A stretch of DNA of 64,000 bases from Bradyrhizobium sp. KBS0727 (GCF_005937885.2 NZ_CP042176.1:124001-188000); one strand, 5' to 3'; positions 8,724 to 18,062 are shown, counted from the stretch's first letter. Notes: a model not told the origin generated them from the letters alone. A program made the numbers and translations.

Positions 8724-9989
8724 ATGGACGTCATGACCGATCAAATTGCCGATCAACCTGCGCCGGATAGCGGCTTTACGCGCTACCAGTCGTTGCTCGT
8801 CGCGTTGCTGGCGTTCGTCCAGTTCACCGTGATTCTCGATTTCACGATCATGTCGCCGCTCGGCGCCATCATCATGCCTGCGCTCGGCATCACCGCCGGG
8901 CAGTTCGGCGTGGCGGTCTCGGCCTATGCGTTCAGCGCGGGGATATCCGGCATCCTCAGCGCGGGATTTGCCGATCGCTTCGACCGCAAGCGCCTGCTGC
9001 TGTTCTTCTATGTCGGCTTCACCCTCGGGACGGCACTGTGCGCGCTCGCGCCGAACTACCACCTGCTGTTGCTCGGTCGAATCGTAACCGGATTGTTCGG
9101 TGGCGTGATCGGTTCGGTCGTGCTCGCGATTGTCACCGACCTGTTTGCGCTGCAGCTACGCGGTCGCGTGATGGGCTTCGTGCAAACCGCATTCGCCGCC
9201 AGCCAGGTGCTCGGAATTCCCGCCGGCCTGTTTCTTTCCAACCACTGGAACTGGCACGTTTCGTTCGCAGCGCTCATCGTGCTGTCGATCGCAGGCATGG
9301 TCGCGGTGTCGTTGATGATGAAGCCGGTAAATGCCCACCTGCTGCTCCAACAGGACAAGACCGCGTTTCGTCACCTGATCGCAACGGTTGCGCAACCGCG
9401 CTACACGATGGCGTTCCTGGTGACGACGTTGCTGGCGACCGGCGGATACATGCTGATGCCGTTCGGCAGCGCCTACACCGTGCACAATCTCGGCATCGAC
9501 ATCCAGCATCTCCCGACCATCTATCTGGTCTCGGGCCTGTTCAGCATTTTTACGGGACCGCTGGTGGGACGCGCCAGCGACGCTTTCGGAAAATTTCCCA
9601 CCTTTGTCTTCGGCAGCGCCATGTCGATCGTCATGGTGCTGATCTACACGCATCTCGGTCAGGTCTCGTTGACGACAGCCATTGTGGTCAACGTCCTGAT
9701 GTTCGTCGGCATCTTTTCGCGCATGATCCCGTCGCAGGCGCTGATTTCGGCGATCCCCGACCCCAGTCAGCGCGGTTCCTTCAGCGCCGTCAGCGCGTCG
9801 TTGCAACAACTCTCCGGCGGGCTCGGGTCGGTTCTGGCGGCGGCGATCATCGCGGAAAATGCCGACGGCTCACTGCGGCATTTCGACTGGCTCGGATACA
9901 TCGTCGTCGCGACGGCGACCATCTCGCTGGTCGGAATGTACTTCGTGCAGAAGTCCGTGGCCCACCGCGCCGGCCAACGCGTCGTCTGA
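8724..9989 (+). CDS. major facilitator superfamily transporter
   Basis: A 421-residue inner-membrane transporter with about 12 hydrophobic helices, beginning after a short polar N-terminus (first helix near residue 24). The MFS loop 2-3 motif appears as GFADRFDRKRLL, and LGRIVTGLFGG marks helix 4. It resembles DHA1 drug/arabinose exporters of the AraJ/CynX kind, but the substrate cannot be read off. An ATG three codons in (8733) has a better-placed GGA. It stands alone, without a regulator beside it. Confidence 0.88.
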   Translation: MDVMTDQIADQPAPDSGFTRYQSLLVALLAFVQFTVILDFTIMSPLGAIIMPALGITAGQFGVAVSAYAFSAGISGILSAGFADRFDRKRLLLFFYVGFTLGTALCALAPNYHLLLLGRIVTGLFGGVIGSVVLAIVTDLFALQLRGRVMGFVQTAFAASQVLGIPAGLFLSNHWNWHVSFAALIVLSIAGMVAVSLMMKPVNAHLLLQQDKTAFRHLIATVAQPRYTMAFLVTTLLATGGYMLMPFGSAYTVHNLGIDIQHLPTIYLVSGLFSIFTGPLVGRASDAFGKFPTFVFGSAMSIVMVLIYTHLGQVSLTTAIVVNVLMFVGIFSRMIPSQALISAIPDPSQRGSFSAVSASLQQLSGGLGSVLAAAIIAENADGSLRHFDWLGYIVVATATISLVGMYFVQKSVAHRAGQRVV

Positions 9990-10027
9990 AACGGATCGTT
10001 CTCCGGGACGCCTCCCGCCGTGGTGAT

Positions 10028-10180
10028 TCACTTTTGCGCTTCCAGCGTCGGCGGCTGGAGGCCTGCGCTGTTGGCCCAGCGATCGAGATTTTCGATGACG
10101 TCCGCATGGCTCGGTCGCAGCGGCGGTTGCGGCTTGGGCTCTTCGGAAAGCTTGCGTGGCAGCTTGACGGTCTCTGTCAT
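10028..10180 (-). CDS. small conserved-looking protein of 50 residues
   Basis: A 50-residue frame from ATG at 10178-10180, beginning MTETVKLPRKLSEEPKPQPP and ending LEAQK. It has GGAG 8 bases upstream of the ATG, a polar proline-rich N-terminus and a helical centre (HADVIENLDRWANSAG). An AT-rich promoter-like region and a perfect 17-base palindrome lie upstream. No membrane segment or signal is seen. The function is unknown. It is too short for most gene-length cut-offs, but the ribosome site, codon pattern and upstream region make it credible. Confidence 0.7.
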   Translation of the reverse strand: MTETVKLPRKLSEEPKPQPPLRPSHADVIENLDRWANSAGLQPPTLEAQK

Positions 10181-10551
10181 GGGCCTGCTCCTGCCCCTGA
10201 AATATGCGCCCGCATTAACCCAAAATCAATATCTAAGATATTGTTTTTATTATGCTATTTAGCTAATTTAGAGACTCTGGCCCGTTTTGCGGAACCAGCC
10301 CCGAGGTCGCTTCAGGCATCGAATTCCGACGCGCGCGGCGGCGGTGTGTGGGACTGGCTGCGCTGGCGACGGATGGCGGCTAGATGAAATCGCCGCCCGA
10401 ACGGCCACCGGCGAGGCGGCCGCGATCCGGAGGCTGCGAGTTCACCGCATTTCCCTGAGGTTAAGCCAACATCGTCCGGCCGAAACGCGCGCGAGCGCGG
10501 CTCGGCGCATCACGCCAAGCCGGATCGCAACGATTTTTGGGCATGGGCAAA
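10181..10551. other. gene-free stretch between the small ORF and tRNA-Leu
   Basis: About 370 bases. The first 100 are strikingly AT-rich for this genome (10215-10270) and hold the 17-base palindrome; this looks like the promoter/operator of the 50-residue gene. The rest (10280-10550) is GC-rich and I see no gene on either strand. Confidence 0.5.
10227..10243. promoter_or_regulatory. perfect 17-base palindrome, operator candidate
   Basis: CAATATCT-A-AGATATTG is a perfect inverted repeat 47-63 bases upstream of the minus-strand small ORF, inside an AT-rich island. No T-run typical of a terminator follows in a suitable place. MarR- and PadR-like dimeric regulators bind sites of this size, but no such regulator lies nearby, so the binding protein is unknown. 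Confidence 0.5.
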
Positions 10552-10638
<87 letters not shown>

Positions 10639-10786
10639 CCGGGCGGGTTAGTAAGGACCGGTTACGCGCTTGTCAAATTGCTTCAATGCATTCCAAATAC
10701 GCTGTACAGGCACCTCGGCTTGGCGTATCGCGAATCCGCTAAATGCCCCCGCTAACACTCGAATTTGACCGGCAGGAATGGACCCC

Positions 10787-11755
10787 ATGGTATCGAACCA
10801 GGAAACGCTCGTTACGGTCTTCGGCGGATCGGGCTTTCTGGGGCGAAACGTGGTCCGGGCGCTGGCCAAGCGCGACTATCGTATCCGGGTCGCCGTGCGG
10901 CGGCCCGAACTGGCCGGGCACCTGCAGCCGCTGGGCCGGGTCGGCCAGATTCACGCCGTGCAGGCCAATGTCCGCAATCCGGCCTCGGTAGAGGCCGCGA
11001 TGCGCGATTCGCAGGTCGCCATCAACCTGGTCGGCATCCTGGCCGAGGGCGGCGCGCAATCCTTCGACGCGGTGCAGGCCAAGGGCGCGGAAACCGTCGC
11101 CACGGCGGCGGCCGCCGTCGGCGCCCGCATGGTGCACGTCTCCGCTATCGGTGCCGACGAGAACTCGCTGTCGCACTATGCCCGCTCCAAGGCGGCCGGT
11201 GAAAAGGCCGTGCTGGCGGCGGTACCCTCCGCCACCATTCTGCGGCCCTCGGTGGTGTTCGGCCCTGAGGACCAGTTCACCAACCGATTCGGGGCGCTGG
11301 CCCGGATGTCGCCGGTGCTGCCGCTGATCGGCGGCGGCGCGACCCGAATGCAGCCGGTCTATGTCGGCGACGTCGCGACCGCGGCGGCCGATGCCGTCGA
11401 CGGCAAAACCAAGCCGGGCGCTACTTACGAGCTCGGCGGGCCGGAAGTGCTGAGGCTGCGCGAGATCATCGAAATCATCCTCGCCATCACCGAACGCAAC
11501 CGCATGCTGGTGCCGCTGCCGTTCGGTCTGGCGAAGCTGCAGGCCTTGTTCCTGCAGTTCGCGCCGGGCGCGCTGAAGCTGACGCCGGACCAGGTGGTGC
11601 TGCTGCAGTCCGACAATGTGGTGTCGGATGCCGCGAAGGCCGCGGGCCTGACGCTGGAAGGGCTCGGGATCACACCGGATTCGATGGAAGCGATCACCCC
11701 GCAATATCTCTGGCGCTTCCGCGCCGCGGGACAGTTCCAGCGCAACGGCGCGTAG
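10787..11755 (+). CDS. NDUFA9-like NAD(P)-binding protein (atypical SDR, complex I-associated family)
   Basis: A 322-residue protein with a Rossmann fold at the N-terminus (VTVFGGSGFLGRNVVRAL, glycine-rich GGSGFLG). Further atypical-SDR landmarks are VHVSAIGAD, a YARSK stretch in the catalytic Tyr/Lys region and LRPSVVFGPEDQFTNRF. It belongs to the NDUFA9/39-kDa-subunit-like family. In alphaproteobacteria this family is linked to complex I assembly or quinone metabolism; which applies here is inference. The ATG at 10787 has AGGA 9 bases upstream; an ATG three codons earlier overlaps that site. Confidence 0.88.
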   Translation: MVSNQETLVTVFGGSGFLGRNVVRALAKRDYRIRVAVRRPELAGHLQPLGRVGQIHAVQANVRNPASVEAAMRDSQVAINLVGILAEGGAQSFDAVQAKGAETVATAAAAVGARMVHVSAIGADENSLSHYARSKAAGEKAVLAAVPSATILRPSVVFGPEDQFTNRFGALARMSPVLPLIGGGATRMQPVYVGDVATAAADAVDGKTKPGATYELGGPEVLRLREIIEIILAITERNRMLVPLPFGLAKLQALFLQFAPGALKLTPDQVVLLQSDNVVSDAAKAAGLTLEGLGITPDSMEAITPQYLWRFRAAGQFQRNGA

Positions 11756-11785
11756 GCCGTTCGAAAGCCAAGGCGACTTCAAAAG

Positions 11786-11809
11786 CCTTCGTCATTGCAA
11801 TGACGGAGG
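11786..11809. terminator. hairpin between convergent genes
   Basis: CCTTCGTCATTG/CAATGACGGAGG forms a 12-base-pair palindrome with one mismatch, between the convergent NDUFA9-like and uppP genes. There is no long T-run, so it may be a two-way transcription barrier or a short genome repeat. Confidence 0.4.
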
Positions 11810-11811
11810 GC

Positions 11812-12618
11812 CTACTTCCCCAGCGCCAGCGCGATCAGGCCGAGCGTGCCGACGATGACGCGCCACCACGCGAAGAACGTGAACCCGTGGCGGGTGACGT
11901 AGTTGAGGAACGACCTCACCACGATCATCGCCGTGATGAACGAGACCACGAATCCGATGGCGATGATGCCGAGGTGATCGGTCGTCATCTCGCCGCGGTT
12001 CTTGTAGAAATCATAAGCGAAGGCGCCGACCATGGTCGGAATCGCCAGGAAGAACGAAAACTCCGCCGCCGCGCGCTTTTCCGCGCCCAGCAACATCGCC
12101 GCCACGATGCTGGCGCCGGAGCGCGACACGCCGGGAATCATGGCGACGCACTGCGCGATGCCGATCCACAGATACATCATCAGCGGAAATTTGGTGGCGT
12201 CGTCCTCGTGCGGATTGAGATCGAGCTGATCGACCCACATCAGGATCGCGCCGCCGACGATCAGCGTGAAGCACACCACCCACGGATTGAAGAGAAATTC
12301 CTTGATGTATTTTCCGGCGATCAGGCCGATGACAACCGCGGGCAGGAACGCCACCAGCACGCCGATCACGAACCGCCGGTCGTCCGGGTTCGAGAACATG
12401 CCGAGCGCGACCCGCCACAATTTGGCGAAGTAGAGCACAACGATCGCAAGAATCGCGCCGAGCTGAATCAGCACGACAAAGCTGTTCCAGAAATTGCCCT
12501 CGCCAAGGCCGAAGAAGCGCTGCACCAGCAGCATATGGCCGGTCGAGGAAACCGGCAGAAATTCCGTGATGCCCTCGACGATGCCGAGAATCACCGCCCG
12601 TACTGCATCAGACATCAT
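11812..12618 (-). CDS. uppP: undecaprenyl-diphosphatase
   Basis: An integral membrane phosphatase that recycles undecaprenyl pyrophosphate to the lipid carrier for peptidoglycan; overproduction is known to give bacitracin resistance. From the ATG at 12616-12618 it has 268 residues, the family length. Signatures are EGITEFLPVSSTGHM near the N-terminus and the PGVSRSG motif in the second half. Seven to eight hydrophobic helices are visible. Starts at 12615 or 12630 are also possible; GGACC lies just upstream of 12618. Confidence 0.95.
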   Translation of the reverse strand: MMSDAVRAVILGIVEGITEFLPVSSTGHMLLVQRFFGLGEGNFWNSFVVLIQLGAILAIVVLYFAKLWRVALGMFSNPDDRRFVIGVLVAFLPAVVIGLIAGKYIKEFLFNPWVVCFTLIVGGAILMWVDQLDLNPHEDDATKFPLMMYLWIGIAQCVAMIPGVSRSGASIVAAMLLGAEKRAAAEFSFFLAIPTMVGAFAYDFYKNRGEMTTDHLGIIAIGFVVSFITAMIVVRSFLNYVTRHGFTFFAWWRVIVGTLGLIALALGK

Positions 12619-12799
12619 GATGTGGTCCATTTTTGCTGCAAAAGCCGGGTTCTTCTCGCTTATTCGCAACCGGCCCGCAATCGCAAAAAAACGCCAAAAC
12701 ACAGGTTGCCTCGTGCGTCTGCTGGGCTATAGCGTCCGGATTCGCACCGAGCGGCCCGGTTGAGGCTTCCTTAAGCGCCGCGCAGCTACCAAGGACTGC

Positions 12800-13492
12800 A
12801 TGTACACGCTGTATCATCATCCGTTCTGTCCGCACTCGCGCTTCGTTCGCCTGATCCTCGGCGAACACGGCCTCGATCTGCGTCTGGTGGAAGAGCGGGC
12901 CTGGGAACGGCGCGAGGCGTTCCTTGCGCTCAACCCGGCGGGTCACACGCCGGTCATGATGGCCGAAGGCCGGCCGCCGATACCCGGCGCCGGCATCATC
13001 GCCGAATATCTCGACGAGGTTCATGGCGCGGATGCCGACGAACGGCGGCTGCTGCCGACATCGGTGGGCGAGCGCATCGAGGTGCGCCGGCTGATGGCGT
13101 GGTTCAACGACAAGTTCTTCGAGGAGGCCTCCAACCCGCTGGTGACCGAGCGCATCTACAAGCGCTTCATGAGCGAGGAGAACGGCGGCGGCGCGCCGGC
13201 GACTGACGTGATCCGCGCGGCCAAGGTCAATGTGCGCTATCATCTGGCCTATATCGGCTGGCTGGCGCAGACGCGGAACTTTCTCGCCGGCGACCGGCTG
13301 ACCTACGCGGACCTCGCCGCCGCGGCGCATCTTTCGGCGATCGATTATCTGGGCGATGTGCCATGGAGCGAGGACGACGCGGCAAAGGCGTGGTACGCGC
13401 GGGTGAAATCCCGCCCGTCGTTCCGCCCGCTGCTGAGCGAATGGCTGGCGGGGGTGCCGGCGTCGCGGACCTACGTGGACCTCGACTTCTGA
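12800..13492 (+). CDS. glutathione S-transferase family protein
   Basis: A 230-residue cytosolic GST-like protein. The N-terminal thioredoxin-fold domain (about residues 1-77) starts [18 protein letters not shown]. The C-terminal helical domain has [19 protein letters not shown], the conserved helix-6 capping region. The substrate is unknown. AAGGA lies 7 bases upstream of the ATG. Its 3' end overlaps the likely start of queG, suggesting co-transcription. Confidence 0.9.
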   Translation: MYTLYHHPFCPHSRFVRLILGEHGLDLRLVEERAWERREAFLALNPAGHTPVMMAEGRPPIPGAGIIAEYLDEVHGADADERRLLPTSVGERIEVRRLMAWFNDKFFEEASNPLVTERIYKRFMSEENGGGAPATDVIRAAKVNVRYHLAYIGWLAQTRNFLAGDRLTYADLAAAAHLSAIDYLGDVPWSEDDAAKAWYARVKSRPSFRPLLSEWLAGVPASRTYVDLDF

Positions 13493-14637
13493 ACGGGAAC
13501 GCCAGGCTTTCCGGCGACGAGCTGAAAGCCGCGCTGGCGCGGGAAGCCCGCGCCCTGGGCTTCGACTGCATCGGCGTCACCGATCCCGCCGCGATCGCAG
13601 AGGCCGCAAAATACTTCCGCGAATTCCTCGCAGCCGGCGCGCATGGCGAGATGGACTGGCTCGCGGCCAATCCCGAACGGCGAATGGATCCGCACGCGTT
13701 GTGGCCCGGCGTCCGCTCGGTCATCATGCTCGGCGTCAACTACGGGCCGGATGAAAATCCGCTGGCGATGCTCGAAAGGCGCAGCCACGGCGCAATCTCG
13801 GTCTACGCCCAGGGCGACGACTATCACGACGTCATCAAGAAGCGCCTGAAGGCGCTGGCGCGATGGTTTGCCGCCGTTTCCGGCGAAGAGTTGAAAGTCT
13901 TCGTCGACACCGCCGCCGTGATGGAAAAGCCGCTGGCGCAGGCGGCGGGACTGGGCTGGCAGGGCAAGCACACCAATCTTGTCTCGCGCGAATTCGGCTC
14001 ATGGCTGTTTCTCGGCGCGATCTACAGCGCAGCCGACCTGCCGCGCGACGAACCTGACGGCGATCATTGCGGCTCGTGCAACGCCTGCCAGGAGATCTGC
14101 CCGACCGCGGCGTTTCCGGCGCCCTACAAGCTCGATGCGCGGCGCTGCATTTCCTATCTGACGATCGAGAACAAAGGCCCGATCCCGCACGAATTCCGAA
14201 AAGCGATCGGCAACCGCATCTACGGCTGCGACGACTGCCTTGCGGTGTGCCCGTGGAACAAGTTCGCGCAGGAAGGCCGCGAAGCAAAACTTGCCGCGCG
14301 CGGGGAGTTGCGTGCGCCGTCCCTGGCGGATCTCGTCCGGCTCGACGACGCCGCGTTCCGCGCGCTATTTACAAAGTCGCCGGTCAAGCGCATCGGCCGC
14401 GACCGCTTCATCCGCAACGTGCTGATCGCGATCGGCAACGCCGACGATGCCTCGCTCGCGCCCGAGGCCGAGCGCCTGCTCGATGACGCAAGCCCGCTGG
14501 TGCGCGGCGCGGCGGTCTGGGCGTTGTCGCAACTAATGGCGCCTGATGCTTTTGCCGCACTGGCGAAGCGAGCCGATGTCGGCGAGACCGACGAAGCCGT
14601 TCGCATGGAATGGAAGGATTGCGCCGCGCGCCCTTGA
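13441..14637 (+). CDS. queG: epoxyqueuosine reductase
   Basis: A cobalamin- and iron-sulfur-dependent enzyme that reduces epoxyqueuosine to queuosine in tRNA, the last step of Q synthesis. Two [4Fe-4S] sites are seen: [13 protein letters not shown] and [13 protein letters not shown]. The N-terminal cobalamin-binding part includes [10 protein letters not shown] and [19 protein letters not shown]-like C-terminal segment is present ([14 protein letters not shown]). The start is uncertain. The ATG at 13441 gives 398 residues and overlaps the GST gene by 52 bases; no standard start lies between it and the conserved region. Confidence 0.93.
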   Translation: MAGGGAGVADLRGPRLLNGNARLSGDELKAALAREARALGFDCIGVTDPAAIAEAAKYFREFLAAGAHGEMDWLAANPERRMDPHALWPGVRSVIMLGVNYGPDENPLAMLERRSHGAISVYAQGDDYHDVIKKRLKALARWFAAVSGEELKVFVDTAAVMEKPLAQAAGLGWQGKHTNLVSREFGSWLFLGAIYSAADLPRDEPDGDHCGSCNACQEICPTAAFPAPYKLDARRCISYLTIENKGPIPHEFRKAIGNRIYGCDDCLAVCPWNKFAQEGREAKLAARGELRAPSLADLVRLDDAAFRALFTKSPVKRIGRDRFIRNVLIAIGNADDASLAPEAERLLDDASPLVRGAAVWALSQLMAPDAFAALAKRADVGETDEAVRMEWKDCAARP

Positions 14638-14672
14638 TTTCGTCGCACGCTTTCCGTCATGCGCCCCGCGCC

Positions 14673-15017
14673 ATGACAAAGCAATCTTTCTTCGCCAAGC
14701 ATGGTCGCGTCGTGATCGGTCTCTTGGCCCACGTGATCGAGGAGCATCACGGCTCCGACGAATTCGTACCCGCGCCGCTGACGGTCGACATGTTTCGGTT
14801 ACCGAACATCCAGACGCCGGTGGAAATCACCACCGGACTTGTCCGCGACGGCAGGCGGATCAAGGTGGTGGAAGCCGAGTTCTTTTCCGGCGGCACCAGC
14901 ATAGCGCGCCTCGCGATCGGCGAGTGCTGGCTCTATGACGAGAAAGGCCCGATCGGCACCTCGACGGTGGCGGCATTGGCGCAGAAGAAGCCGATGACGA
15001 ACGTGCCGCCGCCGTAG
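14673..15017 (+). CDS. short thioesterase-like (hotdog) protein, possibly internally deleted
   Basis: A 114-residue protein starting MTKQSFFAKHGRVVIGLL. Segments such as LTVDMFRLPNI, RIKVVEAEFFSGG and ARLAIGECWLYDEKGP look like acyl-CoA thioesterase hotdog strands. Relatives I know are about twice as long, with two hotdog halves and a glycine/proline-rich stretch before the HGRV motif. Here the N-terminus joins HGRV directly and the last strands resemble the end of a second hotdog, so an internal deletion is plausible. It may be a decayed gene. It follows queG by 35 bases. Confidence 0.6.
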   Translation: MTKQSFFAKHGRVVIGLLAHVIEEHHGSDEFVPAPLTVDMFRLPNIQTPVEITTGLVRDGRRIKVVEAEFFSGGTSIARLAIGECWLYDEKGPIGTSTVAALAQKKPMTNVPPP

Positions 15018-15019
15018 GC

Positions 15020-15122
15020 TGTCATGCCCCGCGAAGGCGGGGCATCCAGTATTCCAGAGGCATTAGAGATAGATCACAGCTGTCACGGCGTACTGGATCG
15101 TCCGCCTTCGCGGACGATGACA
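15020..15122. repeat. intergenic palindromic repeat (family C)
   Basis: Two GC-rich hairpins: GCCCCGC-GAAG-GCGGGGC at about 15025-15042, and CGTCCGC-CTTC-GCGGACG at about 15099-15117. CCAGTA (15049-15054) and TACTGG (15090-15095) form an outer inverted pair. This is the 'GTCATGCCCCGCGAAGGCG' kind of dispersed intergenic repeat often seen in Bradyrhizobium. It lies between convergent genes. Confidence 0.6.
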
Positions 15123-15138
15123 ACCAGGAGCGTGAAAC

Positions 15139-15609
15139 TTACTCCACCAAATGCCGCTTCATCTCCGGCCGCGCCTTCAGCGCGGCGCCCTGCCTGGCGA
15201 TGATCTTGGCGATGCGCTCGGGTGCGAACTTGATGTCGACGAAAGCCGGCGCGGTGTTGGCGACCTCGTGGTACTCCGTGATCCTGCCGTCGCGGAGCTG
15301 CATGATCGCGACGCCCTCGAACATCGCCCGCGCGCCTTTCGCCTCCGGCAGCGTCGAGCGGTAGCTGAAGGTGTAGCGCGCATAGAGCGTGTGGCCGTCG
15401 CTGACCGGCGTGTGCATGTCCCAGCGGAAATCGGTCGCGGTGCGATAGAACCAGTCGTCGATCAACTCGGCGATCTTGGCGTGGCCGGCGAACGCGCCAT
15501 AGAACACGTCGTGATAGACACCGTCTTCCGTGAACAATTCGGCGAACGCCTTGCCGTTGCGCTGCTCGACGGCATCGCAGAAGGCGCGGAGCATGGCGGC
15601 GGTGGTCAT
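15139..15609 (-). CDS. SnoaL-like / NTF2-fold protein
   Basis: A 156-residue protein with the cone-shaped NTF2/SnoaL-like fold. An N-terminal helix pair (MLRAFCDAVEQRNGKAFAELFTED in part) leads to beta-strands with FRWDMHTPVSDG and GVAIMQLRDGRITEYHEV. Such proteins act as small isomerases, dehydratases or binding proteins for hydrophobic ligands; nothing here fixes the substrate. It is transcribed after the alpha/beta hydrolase, 27 bases downstream, so the two probably form an operon. Confidence 0.85.
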   Translation of the reverse strand: MTTAAMLRAFCDAVEQRNGKAFAELFTEDGVYHDVFYGAFAGHAKIAELIDDWFYRTATDFRWDMHTPVSDGHTLYARYTFSYRSTLPEAKGARAMFEGVAIMQLRDGRITEYHEVANTAPAFVDIKFAPERIAKIIARQGAALKARPEMKRHLVE

Positions 15610-15636
15610 AGCGTTGTCTCCCCTGAAAGGAAAACT

Positions 15637-16452
15637 CTACCCGATCTCCGCTATCGCTGCGAGAATCCGCGCGATGTCCTGCGGTCGCGACAGGCGGTGG
15701 TCGCCGTCCTGGATCATGGTCATCACCACGTCGTCGGCCGGCAGCCGGTGCGCCAGCGCAAAGGCGTGCTGCCACGGCACGTCGGGGTCCTGCGCGCCCT
15801 GCAGGATGCGCACCGGACATCCGACCTCGATGGCGCTGCCGAGCAGGAGGTGATTGCGGCCCTCCTCGATCAGCGCGCGCGTAATCGGATAGGGCGTGCC
15901 GTCACCATATTCCGACGGCCGCATCCAGACTCCTTTGGTCAAAATCTCCTCGCGGATGTCAGGCGAGAAGCCGTTCCACATCAATTGTTCGGTGAAGTCG
16001 GGCGCCGGCGCGATCAGCACCAGTCCGGCCAGCGACGCCGGCGATGCCGCGCGATTGGCGATCGCGCGCGCCAGCAGCAGCGCCATCCAGCCGCCCATCG
16101 ACGAGCCGATCACGACCTGCGGCCCCCGGCAGAACTGCTCGAACACGGCCACGCTCTCTTCCAGCCAGCGCCCGATGGTGCCGTCGATGAAGGCGCCGCC
16201 GGATTCGCCGTGGCCGGAATAGTCGAACCGGACACAGGCGCGGCCATTTTTGGCGGCCCATTCGTCCAGCGCGAGCGCCTTGGTGCCCCGCATGTCGGAA
16301 TTGAAGCCGCCAAGCCAGAACAGCCCGGGCGCACGACTTGTGCTGCCGGGCGCACTGCCTGCGCGGGCACGCACTGCGATCCGGCGGCGGCCGTTGCCTT
16401 CGCCGACCTCGATAAAGGCCGGTTCCTGATCGATTGGCGCTGAATTGGTCAT
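15637..16452 (-). CDS. alpha/beta hydrolase
   Basis: A 271-residue hydrolase. The nucleophile elbow is GSSMGG, the acid is probably the Asp of GAQDPDVPW, and the histidine lies in DGDHRLS. GLFWLGGFNSDMRGTKA and FDYSGHGESGG are oxyanion/early strands typical of the ABHD10-like thioesterase/esterase group. The start is the ATG at 16450-16452, with GGA 5 bases upstream; a longer frame upstream has no ribosome site. It diverges from infC. The substrate is unknown. Confidence 0.88.
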   Translation of the reverse strand: MTNSAPIDQEPAFIEVGEGNGRRRIAVRARAGSAPGSTSRAPGLFWLGGFNSDMRGTKALALDEWAAKNGRACVRFDYSGHGESGGAFIDGTIGRWLEESVAVFEQFCRGPQVVIGSSMGGWMALLLARAIANRAASPASLAGLVLIAPAPDFTEQLMWNGFSPDIREEILTKGVWMRPSEYGDGTPYPITRALIEEGRNHLLLGSAIEVGCPVRILQGAQDPDVPWQHAFALAHRLPADDVVMTMIQDGDHRLSRPQDIARILAAIAEIG

Positions 16453-16678
16453 GGTTCCGCTACTCTCGCCCGCTGCTTTGTCCGTGAGCACGCCCGATCG
16501 GTCAACGGTCGACCAGGCTGGACTGTCCTTGCGGATCATGTGGGCGCGCTATATTTGCCCGGCGTGACCAAAATGCCTCGCATTTGACGGTTTTCGCGCG
16601 CAGACAGCGAGTTCGCTTGCTCGCCGACGCGTATTGCTTCAAAATAAAGCCTTCCTTCACAACTTTGGAGAGTTACCC

Positions 16679-17218
16679 ATTCGCCGTCCCAACAGAGCCC
16701 CGCCCGCCGCGACCAAAGACGGGCCGCGCACCAATGATGAAATCCGCAACGCGCAGATCCAGCTGATCGATCAGACCGGCCTCAACCATGGAACGGTAGA
16801 GACGGTCCTTGCCGTCAAGATGGCCCTTGAAGCGGGCATGGATCTTGTCGAGATTTCGCCGAATAATAATCCTCCCGTTTGCAAGATCATGGACTACGGG
16901 AAGTTCAAGTATTCCGCGCAGAAGAAAGCCGCCGAAGCCCGCAAGAAGCAGAAGGTCGTCGAGATCAAGGAGATCAAGCTGCGGCCGATGATCGACGATC
17001 ACGACTACGACGTGAAGATGCGCGCGATGCAGCGGTTCTTCGAGGAAGGCGACAAGGTCAAGATCACCTTGCGCTACCGTGGCCGCGAAATGGCGCACCA
17101 GGAGATCGGCACCAAGCTCCTGGACAAGGTCAAGGCCGACGTCGCCGAATACGCCAAGGTCGAGCAGGATGCGCGCTTCGAAGGCCGTCAGGTCGTGATG
17201 GTACTGGCGCCGCGCTGA
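16679..17218 (+). CDS. infC: translation initiation factor IF-3, ATT start codon
   Basis: A 179-residue IF-3, which binds the 30S subunit and checks start-codon and initiator-tRNA pairing. The N-domain ([20 protein letters not shown] in part), the lysine-rich linker ([18 protein letters not shown]) and the C-domain ([33 protein letters not shown]) are all present. The only well-placed start is ATT at 16679-16681, with GGAG 8 bases upstream; a TTG at 16634 has no ribosome site. A rare ATT/AUU start is the known basis of infC self-regulation in E. coli. A strong terminator follows. Confidence 0.97.
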   Translation: MRRPNRAPPAATKDGPRTNDEIRNAQIQLIDQTGLNHGTVETVLAVKMALEAGMDLVEISPNNNPPVCKIMDYGKFKYSAQKKAAEARKKQKVVEIKEIKLRPMIDDHDYDVKMRAMQRFFEEGDKVKITLRYRGREMAHQEIGTKLLDKVKADVAEYAKVEQDARFEGRQVVMVLAPR

Positions 17219-17240
17219 TTCGAATTTGTGAGATTGCAAG

Positions 17241-17274
17241 ACGGCCCGTCAGATGATCTGGCGGGCCGTTTTCG
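17241..17274 (+). terminator. intrinsic terminator of infC
   Basis: ACGGCCCG (17241-17248) pairs with CGGGCCGT (17262-17269), and an inner CAGAT/ATCTG pair extends the stem. TTTTCGTT follows. It lies 22 bases past the infC stop, so infC is apparently not co-transcribed with rpmI-rplT here. Confidence 0.85.
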
Positions 17275-17419
17275 TTGCGCAGGTTCGTAGCCCGGATGGA
17301 ACGAAGCGCAATCCCGGCTGCGCGGAGAACCGCGGGCCCGGACACAGGGCCCGGACAAAAATTGCGAAAACAACCCCATGCAAAGTAGAATGGGCCCCAG
17401 CCGCGCGGCCTCTCCCGCG

Positions 17420-17842
17420 CTAGCTTCGCGTCGCCTGCCAGGTGCCGCTGCAGCGATCGCCGGTAATGATGCCGCGCCATGAGCCCGCACCGCTGTTGCC
17501 GACCAGCCGGCCGCCGCCGCTCGCTTTCGACGCGCCGACCGATACCCGGACCGATACCGCGCCGCCACGGTTGACCAAGCCCGAGACCCTGCCGCCGCCG
17601 GCCGACGAAACCCGGCTACCCCTGACCAAAAACGGCACGCTGTAGCCGGACGAGCAATTGCCGCGCGTGGTCGCGAATACCGTGGTCCAAGTGCCATCAT
17701 AGGCTCTGCCCCTTGCTGCCGCGTCGGCGGTATCAGGTGCCGCAGCAGTGGCCAGAACGGCGAGGACGGGCAACCAGCGCAGCGGACGGCGCAGGCGGGG
17801 AAAAACAGCAGATCGGGCAATCGATTGATTAAAATGGGTCAT
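17420..17842 (-). CDS. hypothetical exported glycine/serine-rich protein
   Basis: A 140-residue protein with a basic N-terminus and a hydrophobic stretch (WLPVLAVLATAAAPDTADA, about residues 23-41) that looks like a signal peptide. The mature part is glycine/serine-rich, with YDGTWTTVFATTRGNCSSGY, GGGRVSGLV and GAGSWRG; two cysteines (NCSSGY and DRCSGTW) could form a disulfide. The YDGTW...W pattern resembles small periplasmic beta-barrel proteins of unknown role common in Bradyrhizobium. The function is unknown. It lies between the infC terminator and rpmI, on the opposite strand. Confidence 0.75.
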   Translation of the reverse strand: MTHFNQSIARSAVFPRLRRPLRWLPVLAVLATAAAPDTADAAARGRAYDGTWTTVFATTRGNCSSGYSVPFLVRGSRVSSAGGGRVSGLVNRGGAVSVRVSVGASKASGGGRLVGNSGAGSWRGIITGDRCSGTWQATRS

Positions 17843-18062
17843 TTTCTTACCTGTTCCAGGCTGAGGGTGATGCCATCAGGCCATTCGTCCATGCAGGGCG
17901 TGTGACGGTTCATCATTGCCAATTCCCGCTTCCTCTGCCATAAGCCCAGCCTTCGTCGCCCGGCTGATTAAGGGCTGCCGTGTCGACGTCCGTGCGGGTT
18001 GTTTCGTTTTCGGAAAAACCTGAGCACTTCCAACGCTCTAACGAGCATTTTAAGCCGCAAAA

